Source: a bacterium
GTDB taxonomy: Bacteria; Thermosulfidibacterota; Thermosulfidibacteria; Thermosulfidibacterales; B14-G1
Length of the DNA stretch: 35,540 nt
NCBI GenBank assembly: GCA_027020915.1
Contig: JALUVF010000119.1
Coordinates: 1 to 35,540 of the forward strand
Direction of reading: 5' to 3'
The notes under the pieces are model-generated. The model saw only the letters and a list, made by a program, of their open reading frames with translations. It made no database searches and was not told the DNA's origin. The translations under genes were made by a program, and so were the position numbers. Numbering within the stretch: the stretch's first letter is position 1; every line of letters starts with the position of its first letter. Below, piece by piece: positions 8,356-16,295 of this stretch.

Positions 8356-9828
8356 ATGGCACTAAAGACACCCGAAGAGTATAGAGAAAGCCTCAGGAAG
8401 ATGAGGCCCAACATCTACAAGTTCGGGGAGCTCATCGAGGACGTCACCACCCATCCCGCCACCAGGAGGACCATCAACGGCCATGCCCAGCTCTTCGAAG
8501 CCTACAACAATCCCGAGTACGCCGACGTATTCACCACCACCTCCCACCTCACGGGAGAGAAGATCTCCCGCTACCTCTCCATCATCCAGACCCCCGAAGA
8601 AGCGGTTTACAACTGCAAGGTGAAGCGGGCTGCCTATCACCTCACGGGCACCTGCACGGGGGGCCGGTGTGTGGGATGGACTTCCATGAACGCCCTGTGG
8701 GCCACCACCTGGGAGATGGACCAGGAGCTGGGCACCGACTACCATGAAAGGCTGAAAAACTGGGTCCTCTACGCCCAGTCCCAGGACATCACCTGCGCCG
8801 GGGCCCTCACCGATGCCAAGGGAAACAGGGCTCTGCCCCCCAGCATGCAGAAGGACCCCGATCTGAACCTGAGGGTGGTGGAGGTGAGGGACGACGGAAT
8901 TGTGGTGAGGGGCGCCAAGTGCATGATCTGCGGCGTGGCCGCCGCCAACGAGATCTTCTGTCTTCCCGGCGGTGCTTACAAAGAAGCCGACAAGGACTAC
9001 GCCGTGGCCTTCGTGGTGCCCAAGGACATTGAGGGCCTCACCATAGTGGAGACCAGGAGACCCAGCGACAGAAGGGAGTTTGAGGAGGGCTTCGACATCC
9101 CCAACGAAATCGGCGGCATCACCCAGGCCTACCTCCTCTTCAACGACGTCTTCGTGCCCAAAGAGAGGGTCTTCATGTGCGGAGAGTATCAGTACTGTCT
9201 CAAAGTGATCCAGTACTTCACCTCCACCTACAGGGCCGCCATAGGCGGATGCGTCTCGGGCCAGGGCGACATCAAGGTGGGAGCGGCCATCATCATGGCC
9301 CGGGCCAATGGCCTCTCCATGAGGACCTTTTATGACAAGCTCATCCAGATGCAGATCAACAACGAGACCACCTTCGGCATGGGCGTGGCGGCCTCTGTTC
9401 TGGGATACAAGCATCCTTCGGGCTGCTGGATATGCGATCCCCTCCTGGCCAACTGCAACAAGATCCACGTAGCCACCCTCCCATGTGAGACCAACAGACT
9501 GGCCCAGGAGATCGCCGGAGGCATAGGTGAAACGGGATGTCTGCCGTCCTACAAGGACATCATGGACCCCAAACACGGGGACCTCATCAAGAAGTACCTC
9601 ACTGCCGGTCTGGACTGGGAGATCAGGGCCAGAGGGGCCCGTCTGGTGGAGTGGCTCACCCTGGGGCCCGGTGTGCCGGGATGCATGCACGGAGGAGGAT
9701 CCCCCGACGCCGCCAGGCTCATGATCAGGGTCTCCACTCCCTGGGAGAAGTGGGTTGAGCTGGCCAAGAGGATCGGAGGCATAAAGGCCGACGTGCCCGA
9801 GCCCCCCAAACCCCAGAAGAAGAAATAA
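8356..9828 (+). CDS. 4-hydroxybutyryl-CoA dehydratase / HpaB-family homologue with altered cluster ligands
   Basis: A 490-residue member of the AbfD/HpaB flavoprotein family. Known AbfD enzymes carry FAD and a [4Fe-4S] cluster held by Cys99, Cys103, His292 and Cys299 (Clostridium aminobutyricum numbering) and dehydrate 4-hydroxybutyryl-CoA to crotonyl-CoA. Here TGTCTGGRCVGW gives Cys100 and Cys105 (four residues between, not three). TYRAAIGGCVSG (291-302) keeps Cys299 but has Tyr292, with no His between residues 273 and 320. The C-terminal GCMHGGGSPDAARLMI is family-like. The fold assignment is firm; the reaction may differ. GGAGG precedes the ATG. The protein shares the cluster with an acyl-CoA dehydrogenase homologue, ETF and a CoA ligase, so an acyl-CoA substrate is likely. 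Confidence 0.82.
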   Translation: MALKTPEEYRESLRKMRPNIYKFGELIEDVTTHPATRRTINGHAQLFEAYNNPEYADVFTTTSHLTGEKISRYLSIIQTPEEAVYNCKVKRAAYHLTGTCTGGRCVGWTSMNALWATTWEMDQELGTDYHERLKNWVLYAQSQDITCAGALTDAKGNRALPPSMQKDPDLNLRVVEVRDDGIVVRGAKCMICGVAAANEIFCLPGGAYKEADKDYAVAFVVPKDIEGLTIVETRRPSDRREFEEGFDIPNEIGGITQAYLLFNDVFVPKERVFMCGEYQYCLKVIQYFTSTYRAAIGGCVSGQGDIKVGAAIIMARANGLSMRTFYDKLIQMQINNETTFGMGVAASVLGYKHPSGCWICDPLLANCNKIHVATLPCETNRLAQEIAGGIGETGCLPSYKDIMDPKHGDLIKKYLTAGLDWEIRARGARLVEWLTLGPGVPGCMHGGGSPDAARLMIRVSTPWEKWVELAKRIGGIKADVPEPPKPQKKK

Positions 9829-9850
9829 TACCGCCAAAGGAGGGTTTCAT

Positions 9851-11239
9851 ATGAAGGAGCTCAACAAGATGCAGGGTGGAATCGGGGTAGAGGTCTACTC
9901 CAGGCCCGATCCCAAAGAGAGGTACTGGGATCCCGAAATCGAAACCATGGCCCCGGAAAAGATCAGGGAGATGCAGCTGGAAGAGCTCAAGTACATGGTG
10001 AAGTTCTGCTACGAAAACTCCCCCTACTACAAGAAAGCCTTCGACGAGGCAGGGGTCTCCCCCGATAAGATCAAAACCCTGGAGGACGTGAAACACCTCC
10101 CCTTCACCAACAAACAAATAGAGAGGGAAAGACAAGAGGCCGTTCCCGATTTGGGAGACATGATCTGCGTGCCCGAGGAAGAGATCGTTTACATATCGGC
10201 ATCCTCGGGATCCACGGGTGTACCCACCGTCTCCCCCTTCACTGCCAGGGACTTCGACGAGTTCCAGGACTACCAGGCCCGCCTCTTCTGGGGTATCGGC
10301 ATGAGGCCCTGGGACAGGTATGTCCACGCCCTCAACTTCACCCTCTTCGTGGGAGGACCCGACGTAATAGGCGCCATGAGAACGGGAGCTCTGGGGATCT
10401 GGGCAGGGACCATACCCTCGGAGAGGCTCCTCTTCATCCTGCGCAACTTCAAGGCCACCATCACCTGGACCACCCCCTCCTACGCCTGGTACCTGGGGGA
10501 GACGGCCATGAAAGAGGGGCTGGATCCCAAGAAGGACTTCAACCTCAAGAAACTGGTGGTGGCCGGAGAGCCGGGAGGCTCCATTCCCGCCACCAGGAAG
10601 GCCATCCAGGATCTGTGGGGCGTGGAACTCTACGACTTTTACGGCCTCTCCGATCTATTCGGTGCCAACGCAGGGATGTGCGAGGCCCAAGAGGGACTCC
10701 ACATCTATGAAGACCATCACATCGTAGAGGTCCTGGATCCTGAGACCTTCGAGCCCGTGGGGGACATGGAGAGGGGCGAGCTGGTCCTCACCACCCTGAG
10801 GAAGATGGCCCGGCCCATGATCAGATTCCGCACGGGAGACATAGTCACCGTCACATGGGAGAAGTGCGAATGCGGCAGGACTCATCCCAGGATCATGGGC
10901 GTCCACGGCAGACTGGACGACATGCTCATCATCACCGGCGTCAACGTCTTCCCCAGCGACATCGAGTACGTGGTGCGGCAGGACAAGCGCCTCACCGGGG
11001 AGTACCGCATGGTGGTCTATAGAGAACAGCACCTGGACCGCTTCGACGTGGAAGTGGAGAAACTGGACACAGTGGACATAGAGGAAGAGGTCCTGGCCAG
11101 GGAAGTGAGAGAAGCCATCAAGGTCCGGGTGGGAGTGGCCCCCAAGAGGGTCATAGTGCTTAAGGAAGGGGAGATCCCCAGGGCCACCCACAAGGCCAAG
11201 AGGGTCATAGACAAGAGAGAACAGGTTTGGGCGGACTAG
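9851..11239 (+). CDS. PaaK-like AMP-forming acyl/aryl-CoA ligase
   Basis: A 462-residue adenylate-forming enzyme of the phenylacetate-CoA ligase family. The ATP loop is SASSGSTGVPT (117-127), DFYGLSDLFG is the aromatic/acyl pocket motif, and IRFRTGDIVTVTWEKCECGRTHPR together with VHGRLDDMLIITGVNVFP forms the hinge to the C-terminal lid. The likely catalytic Lys lies in the C-terminal KAKRV. It probably activates a free acid to its CoA thioester with ATP as entry step of the cluster, in the cytoplasm. The family includes phenylacetate, benzoate-type and other ligases, so the substrate cannot be read. It begins 22 bases after the AbfD-like gene (GGAGG before the ATG) and is the last gene before a strong terminator. 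Confidence 0.87.
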   Translation: MKELNKMQGGIGVEVYSRPDPKERYWDPEIETMAPEKIREMQLEELKYMVKFCYENSPYYKKAFDEAGVSPDKIKTLEDVKHLPFTNKQIERERQEAVPDLGDMICVPEEEIVYISASSGSTGVPTVSPFTARDFDEFQDYQARLFWGIGMRPWDRYVHALNFTLFVGGPDVIGAMRTGALGIWAGTIPSERLLFILRNFKATITWTTPSYAWYLGETAMKEGLDPKKDFNLKKLVVAGEPGGSIPATRKAIQDLWGVELYDFYGLSDLFGANAGMCEAQEGLHIYEDHHIVEVLDPETFEPVGDMERGELVLTTLRKMARPMIRFRTGDIVTVTWEKCECGRTHPRIMGVHGRLDDMLIITGVNVFPSDIEYVVRQDKRLTGEYRMVVYREQHLDRFDVEVEKLDTVDIEEEVLAREVREAIKVRVGVAPKRVIVLKEGEIPRATHKAKRVIDKREQVWAD

Positions 11240-11279
11240 CCCTATAGCGAGCGTCACCCCCTTGCCTGCTTTCTGTTTG

Positions 11280-11310
11280 GGGTGGCTCCCATGGGAGCCA
11301 CCCTCTTTTT
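11280..11310 (+). terminator. Strong rho-independent terminator of the acyl-CoA cluster
   Basis: GGGTGGCTCC (11280-11289) pairs perfectly with GGAGCCACCC (11294-11303) around CATG, followed directly by TCTTTTT (11304-11310). It lies 40 bases after the ligase stop and just before the convergent 3' end of the envelope operon. There is no T-run on the minus side, so it should terminate plus-strand transcription only. Confidence 0.92.
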
Positions 11311-11315
11311 AATCC

Positions 11316-11651
11316 CTATGAGCCCCCCAGCAACCAGAGGTGAAGAGCGGCTCCCACCAACCACACCATCATGGACAGTCCCAGGGCGGGCCAGAAAGCC
11401 ATACCCTTCCTCAGGGCCACCACCAAAGCCACAAAGAAAAAGGCCGTGGGGATCAGCGCCCACAGAACAGCCCCGGAGAACCGGGCAATGGTGGCCACAT
11501 CCCTGGTGTCCACATAGATCCAGAGGATGACCAACAGGGTGGTGAGGGGCATGGCGGCCAGGAGACCCGACAGGATGGCATGCCTCCTGGCCAACTCACT
11601 GAGAGCCACGATGATGGCGGCCGATACAATTCCCTTGAGGAGAAGGGGCAT
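11316..11651 (-). CDS. DUF3147-type small membrane protein
   Basis: A 111-residue, almost wholly hydrophobic protein with about four membrane helices: roughly 5-20, 28-48, 58-80 and 87-108. The spacing and phrases such as IVALSELARRHAILSGLLAAMPL, LWIYVDTRD and PALGLSMMVW resemble DUF3147 inner-membrane proteins; their function is unknown. Its ATG follows the stop of the YdbL-like gene by one base, so it is the last gene of the envelope operon. A role linked to lipid or lipoprotein traffic is only suggested by position. Confidence 0.75.
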   Translation of the reverse strand: MPLLLKGIVSAAIIVALSELARRHAILSGLLAAMPLTTLLVILWIYVDTRDVATIARFSGAVLWALIPTAFFFVALVVALRKGMAFWPALGLSMMVWLVGAALHLWLLGGS

Positions 11652-11652
11652 C

Positions 11653-12216
11653 TCACTTTCTCTTCCACTCTCCCGGTTTCACTTCAATCCACGTCCCGGG
11701 AGGGGCCGTTCTCTGCCACTCCTTGGCGAAGATTCTCCTGAGCCGGGGCAACTGGGACTCCTCCACACCCAGGGCCTGGGCCACGGCCTTATAGAGGGCC
11801 TCACGGTCGCCGTTCTCGGCCTTCATGAGGCGTCTCACCTCGGCCCTCTCCCTCAAACCCAAGGCACCACCGTCCTTGAGGACCAGGTAACCGTCCAGGG
11901 ACTCCCCCAGAACCCCCCGAGCCAGGTATGGCTCCAGCCTGGGATACCGCTCCCTGATGGACTCCTTCAAGGCCCTTATGGTGGCATTGGAGACCTCCAG
12001 AGCCTTCTCACCGGCATAGGCCACGCCCACCCACAGGAAAGAACCGGGGCTCTCCCTTTTCTTCTCAGGGGCCACCTTCACGCCTCTCACCTCGTTCACG
12101 ATCTCTCTGGCCGTCTTCTGGGCCTGGGCAGCGGGAAAGTAGATGTTCACCGTCACGCACGAGAGAAGGAAAAAGACGGCAAGAAGTAACACCAAAAACC
12201 TGCTAGCCCTTCTCAT
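11653..12216 (-). CDS. DUF1318 (YdbL-like) lipoprotein
   Basis: A 187-residue protein with a lipoprotein signal: MRRASRFLVLLLAVFFLLSC, lipidation Cys20. It continues with VTVNIYFPAAQAQKTAREIV and a C-terminal helical domain (about 75-187) ending APPGTWIEVKPGEWKRK, very like the end of E. coli YdbL. In E. coli, YdbL acts with YdbH and the small outer-membrane lipoprotein YnbE in AsmA-type phospholipid transport; YdbL itself is a periplasmic non-lipoprotein. Here the lipid anchor and YdbL-like domain are in one chain, directly after the YdbH-like gene (14-base overlap), suggesting a combined YnbE/YdbL role. That is inference. Confidence 0.82.
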   Translation of the reverse strand: MRRASRFLVLLLAVFFLLSCVTVNIYFPAAQAQKTAREIVNEVRGVKVAPEKKRESPGSFLWVGVAYAGEKALEVSNATIRALKESIRERYPRLEPYLARGVLGESLDGYLVLKDGGALGLRERAEVRRLMKAENGDREALYKAVAQALGVEESQLPRLRRIFAKEWQRTAPPGTWIEVKPGEWKRK

Positions 12217-14920
12217 GGCTCCCCCTCCTGATCCTCTCCAATCGCTCCAGCATATCCGCGAAGCTTATCTCGCTATTGGGATTCCTGTTTATCACGTCCA
12301 CTCCCGTCAATCCACCCCTCACAACGATATACTCCACTTTACCCCTCCTCCTGAGCCCGTGGAGGGTGAAGACATCGTTCTTCAATGTACAGGAGAAACC
12401 TAGATACCTGTATCCAAAACTTTTAAAGAAGGGGAGAAACAAAGAGACGGGCCCGCCTCCTCCCAGTATGGAGATGGAGTTGATGGCCTCCAGGCTGATG
12501 CGCTTCTTCACCCCCTTCACGTCCTGGGTCTCCACCCTCATACGGAAGGACTGGGGCTGACCATGACTGATGACAAGGTCCTTCACATAACCCCTGATAT
12601 ACCCCGTAATCCTGCCGAAGGGGGTCACCCTGGTGAGATCCGCCAGGTCCAGATGGTGAAACTCTACGTCGCAACCCAGCCTCATAAGGGGAGAAAAGGG
12701 GTTTATGAGCCGGATGTGGGAGATCTTCACCTCCCCTTTGGCCACCTTGATCTTCACTTCTCCCCGGAAGAAGATCCCCTCTCCCTTCCCGTCCACCCTT
12801 TTGAAAACGCCATTCAACACCATGGGAAGGGGAACTTTGGGGGGAACCACACCCCTGAATTCCAGACCGTCCACCTCCAGGCGGGGATGGAGAGGCTCCC
12901 TGTAACCAATGGAGAAGGGCCCCCACTTCACCTTCCCCCCCCACAGGGAAAAGTGGTGACCTCTAAGGGCCCTCATCACAAAGGGCCGGGCCTCCAGGGG
13001 GGTCTCCCAGCCCCTCAAAGTGACAGGGCCGAGGACAAAGGCGTCCACCCTGAGCTCACCCTCCTCCCGCCCCTGGGGAGCATAGACCACGGGCAGGGAG
13101 AATTCCCCTTCAAAGGAAGCCCCCCGGGCCTCCACCTTGCCCTTCCAACGGAGGACACCCCTGGCCTCGAGCCCTCTAATCCAGGAGAAGGAGAGGCGCG
13201 CCCCCATCTCTCCCAAGGGAGAGATCACCCTGAGAAGAGGTACATCCTCCCCCAGGGGCTCCACCAGCAACTTCTTGTAAAGGTCTCCGCTCTCTCCCCA
13301 CAAGGCCACATCTCCTCCACCACCGCCGGGGATGCAGAACTTCCCCTCAAATCTCGCCCTGGCCAACCCTTCATAGGTCATCCTGGAGAGACACACTATC
13401 CCTCTCCGGCCCCTTCCCTCCAGAGAGAGGTGCCAGGGACGTTGACCGAAGTCGAATAACCAGTAGGAGTAGAGAAACTGTCCCCCCAACAGGTCCACGG
13501 AAAGGGTCCATGGACCTTCCAGGAGGTCCGGGGAGATGAGGGAGACCTTCACCTTCAGGGCCTCGGCTCCGTTACCACGGGGGGTGGAGAAAGAGAGCCC
13601 CTCCCCTCTCCATGCACCGTGGACCCGCCACTTCCCGGCCTCGAAGCGGGCCTTGGCCTCCCCGGCCAGGGAGCCCTTTAAGCCCAGGCCGGCTCCATGG
13701 CCAGGTAGGATCCCCCGGGGAAACCACCTGGCCAGCCAAGCCACGGGAATCCTGTGAAGAGAGAGAAGGAGACTCGCTCCATCCAATCTGGGACCAGGAG
13801 AGGAGAACCGAAGGACAAGGCTCTTGTCGGCCTGGGCCAGAGACAGGGAAGCCCCTACGCCCCCTCTGCCCCAGTCCCTCCATCCCAGGTACCCCCTCCC
13901 TCTCCAGTTCCTCTCTTCCCCCCAAGGGAGTTTCAAGTCCAGGAGGTTCAAAGAAGCCAGGGAAAAGGCTCCCTTTCCCCCTTCACCCCGAAGGGCGCCT
14001 TTAAAGGAGAGTCCGGCCCTCTCCAGCCTTCCCAGGCCCCTCAGGGTGACCCTTCCCCTTTTCACATCCACATCATAGCTGAGGCCTCCATCCCAGGCGG
14101 CCCAGCCCGAGAATTCCAAAGTTCCATCCATCCCAATGGGAACCTCAGGGAAAAGGGCCTTCCAAGGGGTCAGGGAAATGATCTTGCCCTGGGCGTCCAG
14201 TCGCCATCTATCTCCATGGACGGTGAAGTCCCCCTTCAACTCCAGGAGCTTGGGCAGGAAGAGACGCACATCTTCGGCCTTGAGAAGGGGCCCCCGGGGT
14301 TCCAGCCACAACCTGGGCACAAGAAGGGTCCCATGGAGGGTCCTGCCACCAACGGCCAGGGTGCCTTCCAACCACCCACCACCCCTGGGGTGAGACTCCG
14401 CCAGAGAGGCCCTGCTCCCAGCCAGAGAAAACCTTCCCTCCAAGTGGGCACCATGGAAAGAGCCATCCAGCAAACCCCTCACGTAATACTCGTGGGGACC
14501 CAGGAGTATCCTGGCATCCTGCATCTCCACCTCTCCCCATGGAGCCTTTAGGGAGAGGGCCAGGGACTCCAGCTCCAGCCTTTCGAGCCTGGAGGGAACA
14601 GGAATACCCCCTCCTTCTCGTGACAGGAGGGCCCTCACCCGCCCCCTCTCCACCACCACCTCCCTGAGAGAAAAAGGGAAAAGGGAGAGACGTACCCTGC
14701 CCCTCTCCAGAGAGGCCTCTCCCCCTTCCCAGCCGGCCTGAAGCCTCTTGAAGCCCAGGGCCAGTGGATGGAGTTCCAAATGGAGCCCCTCCACCCTGAG
14801 GTCCACGCCGAAGTGAGAGGCCACAGGGGGCGCCAATGTGGAGAGGAGGGAATCCCTGAAGAATATCAGGCCCATGAACAGGGCCAACCCCAGACCGGCC
14901 CAGAGTGCGAACCTCTTCAA
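12203..14920 (-). CDS. YdbH-like AsmA-type protein, probable intermembrane phospholipid bridge
   Basis: A 905-residue protein with one N-terminal membrane anchor (about residues 5-22, ALWAGLGLALFMGLIFF). A very long beta-rich periplasmic body follows, full of short alternating strands (LRVEGLHLELHPLALGFKRL and similar repeats), and it ends NRNPNSEISFADMLERLERIR. This is the layout of YdbH/AsmA/TamB-type bridges that carry phospholipid from inner to outer membrane through a hydrophobic groove. The C-terminal region and the downstream DUF1318 partner point to the YdbH subgroup. It starts 13 bases after sfsA in an operon with lipid A genes. No single-residue active site is expected. Confidence 0.8.
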   Translation of the reverse strand: MKRFALWAGLGLALFMGLIFFRDSLLSTLAPPVASHFGVDLRVEGLHLELHPLALGFKRLQAGWEGGEASLERGRVRLSLFPFSLREVVVERGRVRALLSREGGGIPVPSRLERLELESLALSLKAPWGEVEMQDARILLGPHEYYVRGLLDGSFHGAHLEGRFSLAGSRASLAESHPRGGGWLEGTLAVGGRTLHGTLLVPRLWLEPRGPLLKAEDVRLFLPKLLELKGDFTVHGDRWRLDAQGKIISLTPWKALFPEVPIGMDGTLEFSGWAAWDGGLSYDVDVKRGRVTLRGLGRLERAGLSFKGALRGEGGKGAFSLASLNLLDLKLPWGEERNWRGRGYLGWRDWGRGGVGASLSLAQADKSLVLRFSSPGPRLDGASLLLSLHRIPVAWLARWFPRGILPGHGAGLGLKGSLAGEAKARFEAGKWRVHGAWRGEGLSFSTPRGNGAEALKVKVSLISPDLLEGPWTLSVDLLGGQFLYSYWLFDFGQRPWHLSLEGRGRRGIVCLSRMTYEGLARARFEGKFCIPGGGGGDVALWGESGDLYKKLLVEPLGEDVPLLRVISPLGEMGARLSFSWIRGLEARGVLRWKGKVEARGASFEGEFSLPVVYAPQGREEGELRVDAFVLGPVTLRGWETPLEARPFVMRALRGHHFSLWGGKVKWGPFSIGYREPLHPRLEVDGLEFRGVVPPKVPLPMVLNGVFKRVDGKGEGIFFRGEVKIKVAKGEVKISHIRLINPFSPLMRLGCDVEFHHLDLADLTRVTPFGRITGYIRGYVKDLVISHGQPQSFRMRVETQDVKGVKKRISLEAINSISILGGGGPVSLFLPFFKSFGYRYLGFSCTLKNDVFTLHGLRRRGKVEYIVVRGGLTGVDVINRNPNSEISFADMLERLERIRRGSHEKG

Positions 14921-14933
14921 TCTCCCCTCGATT

Positions 14934-15620
14934 TCAGAGAATGACAGGAATCTCCCCCTCCAGCTCTATCCCCTGGAGGGAGACCGCACAGCAGAAGGCC
15001 CATACCCCAACCCCCGCCTCCCGGGCGGCTCGGAGGGCCCGGGTGAAGGCGGGGTCCCTGGCCTCAAAAGGCGAGAAGACCCTGGCATCGGTGCGCTGTA
15101 CTACGAAAACCACATGGGCCTCCCCTCCACCCTCCACCAGTCTCCTCAAGGCCTCCACATGGCGGGTGCCCCTGGTGGTGGGGGCGTCGGGGAATAGGGC
15201 CACCCCATCTTCCACCAGGTTCACGGACTTGGTCTCCACCCATGCGGTCTTCCCCCTGCCCTTTTCCAGGAGCAGATCCACCCGCCCATCACCCAGAGCA
15301 GGCTCCCTTCGACCGGGTCTATACCCTTTAAAGACCTTCCCCTCCATAACGGCCTCCTCCAGAATCCTCGGAGGCATGCGGGAGTCTACCCCCACCAAAA
15401 CTCCACCCTTCTCCACCAGCACCAGCTCGTAGTGGGTCTTGCCAGGAAGGGTCCTCCTATCCTTCAAGAAAACCCGGGCCCCGGGCACCAGGAGCTCTTC
15501 CAGACGGCCGGAGTTGGGGACAAACACGGGGTGGGCATCTCCCCCCACCTCTGAAAAGGCCAGGAACCTGTTCCTCCTCTCAAGAAAACGGCCCCGGGCC
15601 AAGGGAGGAAACTTCAACAT
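14934..15620 (-). CDS. sfsA: SfsA family DNA/RNA-binding nuclease
   Basis: A 228-residue protein with the complete SfsA pattern: ARGRFLERRNRFL (8-20), HPVFVPNSGRLEELLVPGARVFL (an OB-like DNA-binding half), then ETKSVNLVEDGVALFPDAPTTRGTRHVEAL, which contains the nuclease-like D-E-K core of the C-terminal half. The family was first described as sugar fermentation stimulation protein and later as a nucleic-acid-binding nuclease fold; its cellular job is not settled. Its ATG overlaps the stop of the acyltransferase gene by 7 bases, so it is translated as part of the envelope operon, though no functional link to the envelope is evident. Confidence 0.92.
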   Translation of the reverse strand: MLKFPPLARGRFLERRNRFLAFSEVGGDAHPVFVPNSGRLEELLVPGARVFLKDRRTLPGKTHYELVLVEKGGVLVGVDSRMPPRILEEAVMEGKVFKGYRPGRREPALGDGRVDLLLEKGRGKTAWVETKSVNLVEDGVALFPDAPTTRGTRHVEALRRLVEGGGEAHVVFVVQRTDARVFSPFEARDPAFTRALRAAREAGVGVWAFCCAVSLQGIELEGEIPVIL

Positions 15621-16291
15621 TCTATCCTCACTCCCAGACCGCTATCCACCCGCCTGGTGGCCTCTGCCAGGACCTCCTCCAGAGCGAGGCGAGCCCTCTC
15701 CAGGTCTTCTCCCCTGGAGATATAAAGGGGCTCGCCAAAATAGACGCCCACCCGGGCAAAAGGCAGGGGCAGCATAAACCGATCCCAGCTGTTGAACCTC
15801 ACGGCAGGCCTGGCCGACACTCCCACAGGCAGAATGGGACATCCCGAGACCCTGGCCAGGGCCACCGCCCCCATTTTAGCCACATACCTGGGACCCTTAG
15901 GTCCGTCGGGTATGATGGCCACATCTATGCCCCCCCTCAATCTCCTAGCCCTCTCCAGCAAGGCCTCCCTCCCTCCCCTGGTACTGGACCCCCTCACGGT
16001 TCCGAAGTGAAACCGATGGAGGACCCGGGACATGAGCTCCCCTTCCTTACTTCTGCTCACCAGCACGTCCACCCTGCCCTCAGAGAATCGGGACCTGTAA
16101 ACCCTCCGATAATAGGCAATGAGGGGAAGCAACCTGCTGTGCCAGAAGACGTAAATGATCCTCTCACCAGAACCCTTGAGTTCCTCCTCCCTCTCCCGGT
16201 GCCACACCTTCATCCGGTAAGTGGAATCCCAGGCCCCAACGAGCACACCCAAAAGAAAGGACATGGCCCGGGGATGAACGGGGATCCTCAC
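15614..16291 (-). CDS. Lysophospholipid acyltransferase family protein (DUF374)
   Basis: A 225-residue acyltransferase with an N-terminal hydrophobic stretch (MSFLLGVLVGAW) that would anchor it to the inner membrane. FWHSRLLPLIAYYRR carries the His of the acyltransferase motif, and VRGSSTRGGREALLERARRL, VAIIPDGPKGPRYVAKMGAVALARVSGCPILPVGVSA and VYFGEPLYI are the other family blocks. The frame is open back to 16372 inside the msbA-like gene. GTG 16291 is preferred because GGGGGG lies 9 bases before it and it follows the msbA-like stop by 4 bases. It probably adds an acyl chain to a lipid A precursor or phospholipid; the acceptor is not readable. Confidence 0.85.
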   Translation of the reverse strand: MRIPVHPRAMSFLLGVLVGAWDSTYRMKVWHREREEELKGSGERIIYVFWHSRLLPLIAYYRRVYRSRFSEGRVDVLVSRSKEGELMSRVLHRFHFGTVRGSSTRGGREALLERARRLRGGIDVAIIPDGPKGPRYVAKMGAVALARVSGCPILPVGVSARPAVRFNSWDRFMLPLPFARVGVYFGEPLYISRGEDLERARLALEEVLAEATRRVDSGLGVRIEC

Positions 16292-16295
16292 TCTT

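Noticed and set aside
8362..9837. Long minus-strand open frame (491 codons) opposite the AbfD-like gene
   Set aside because: Same cause; the plus-strand protein matches a known family end to end.
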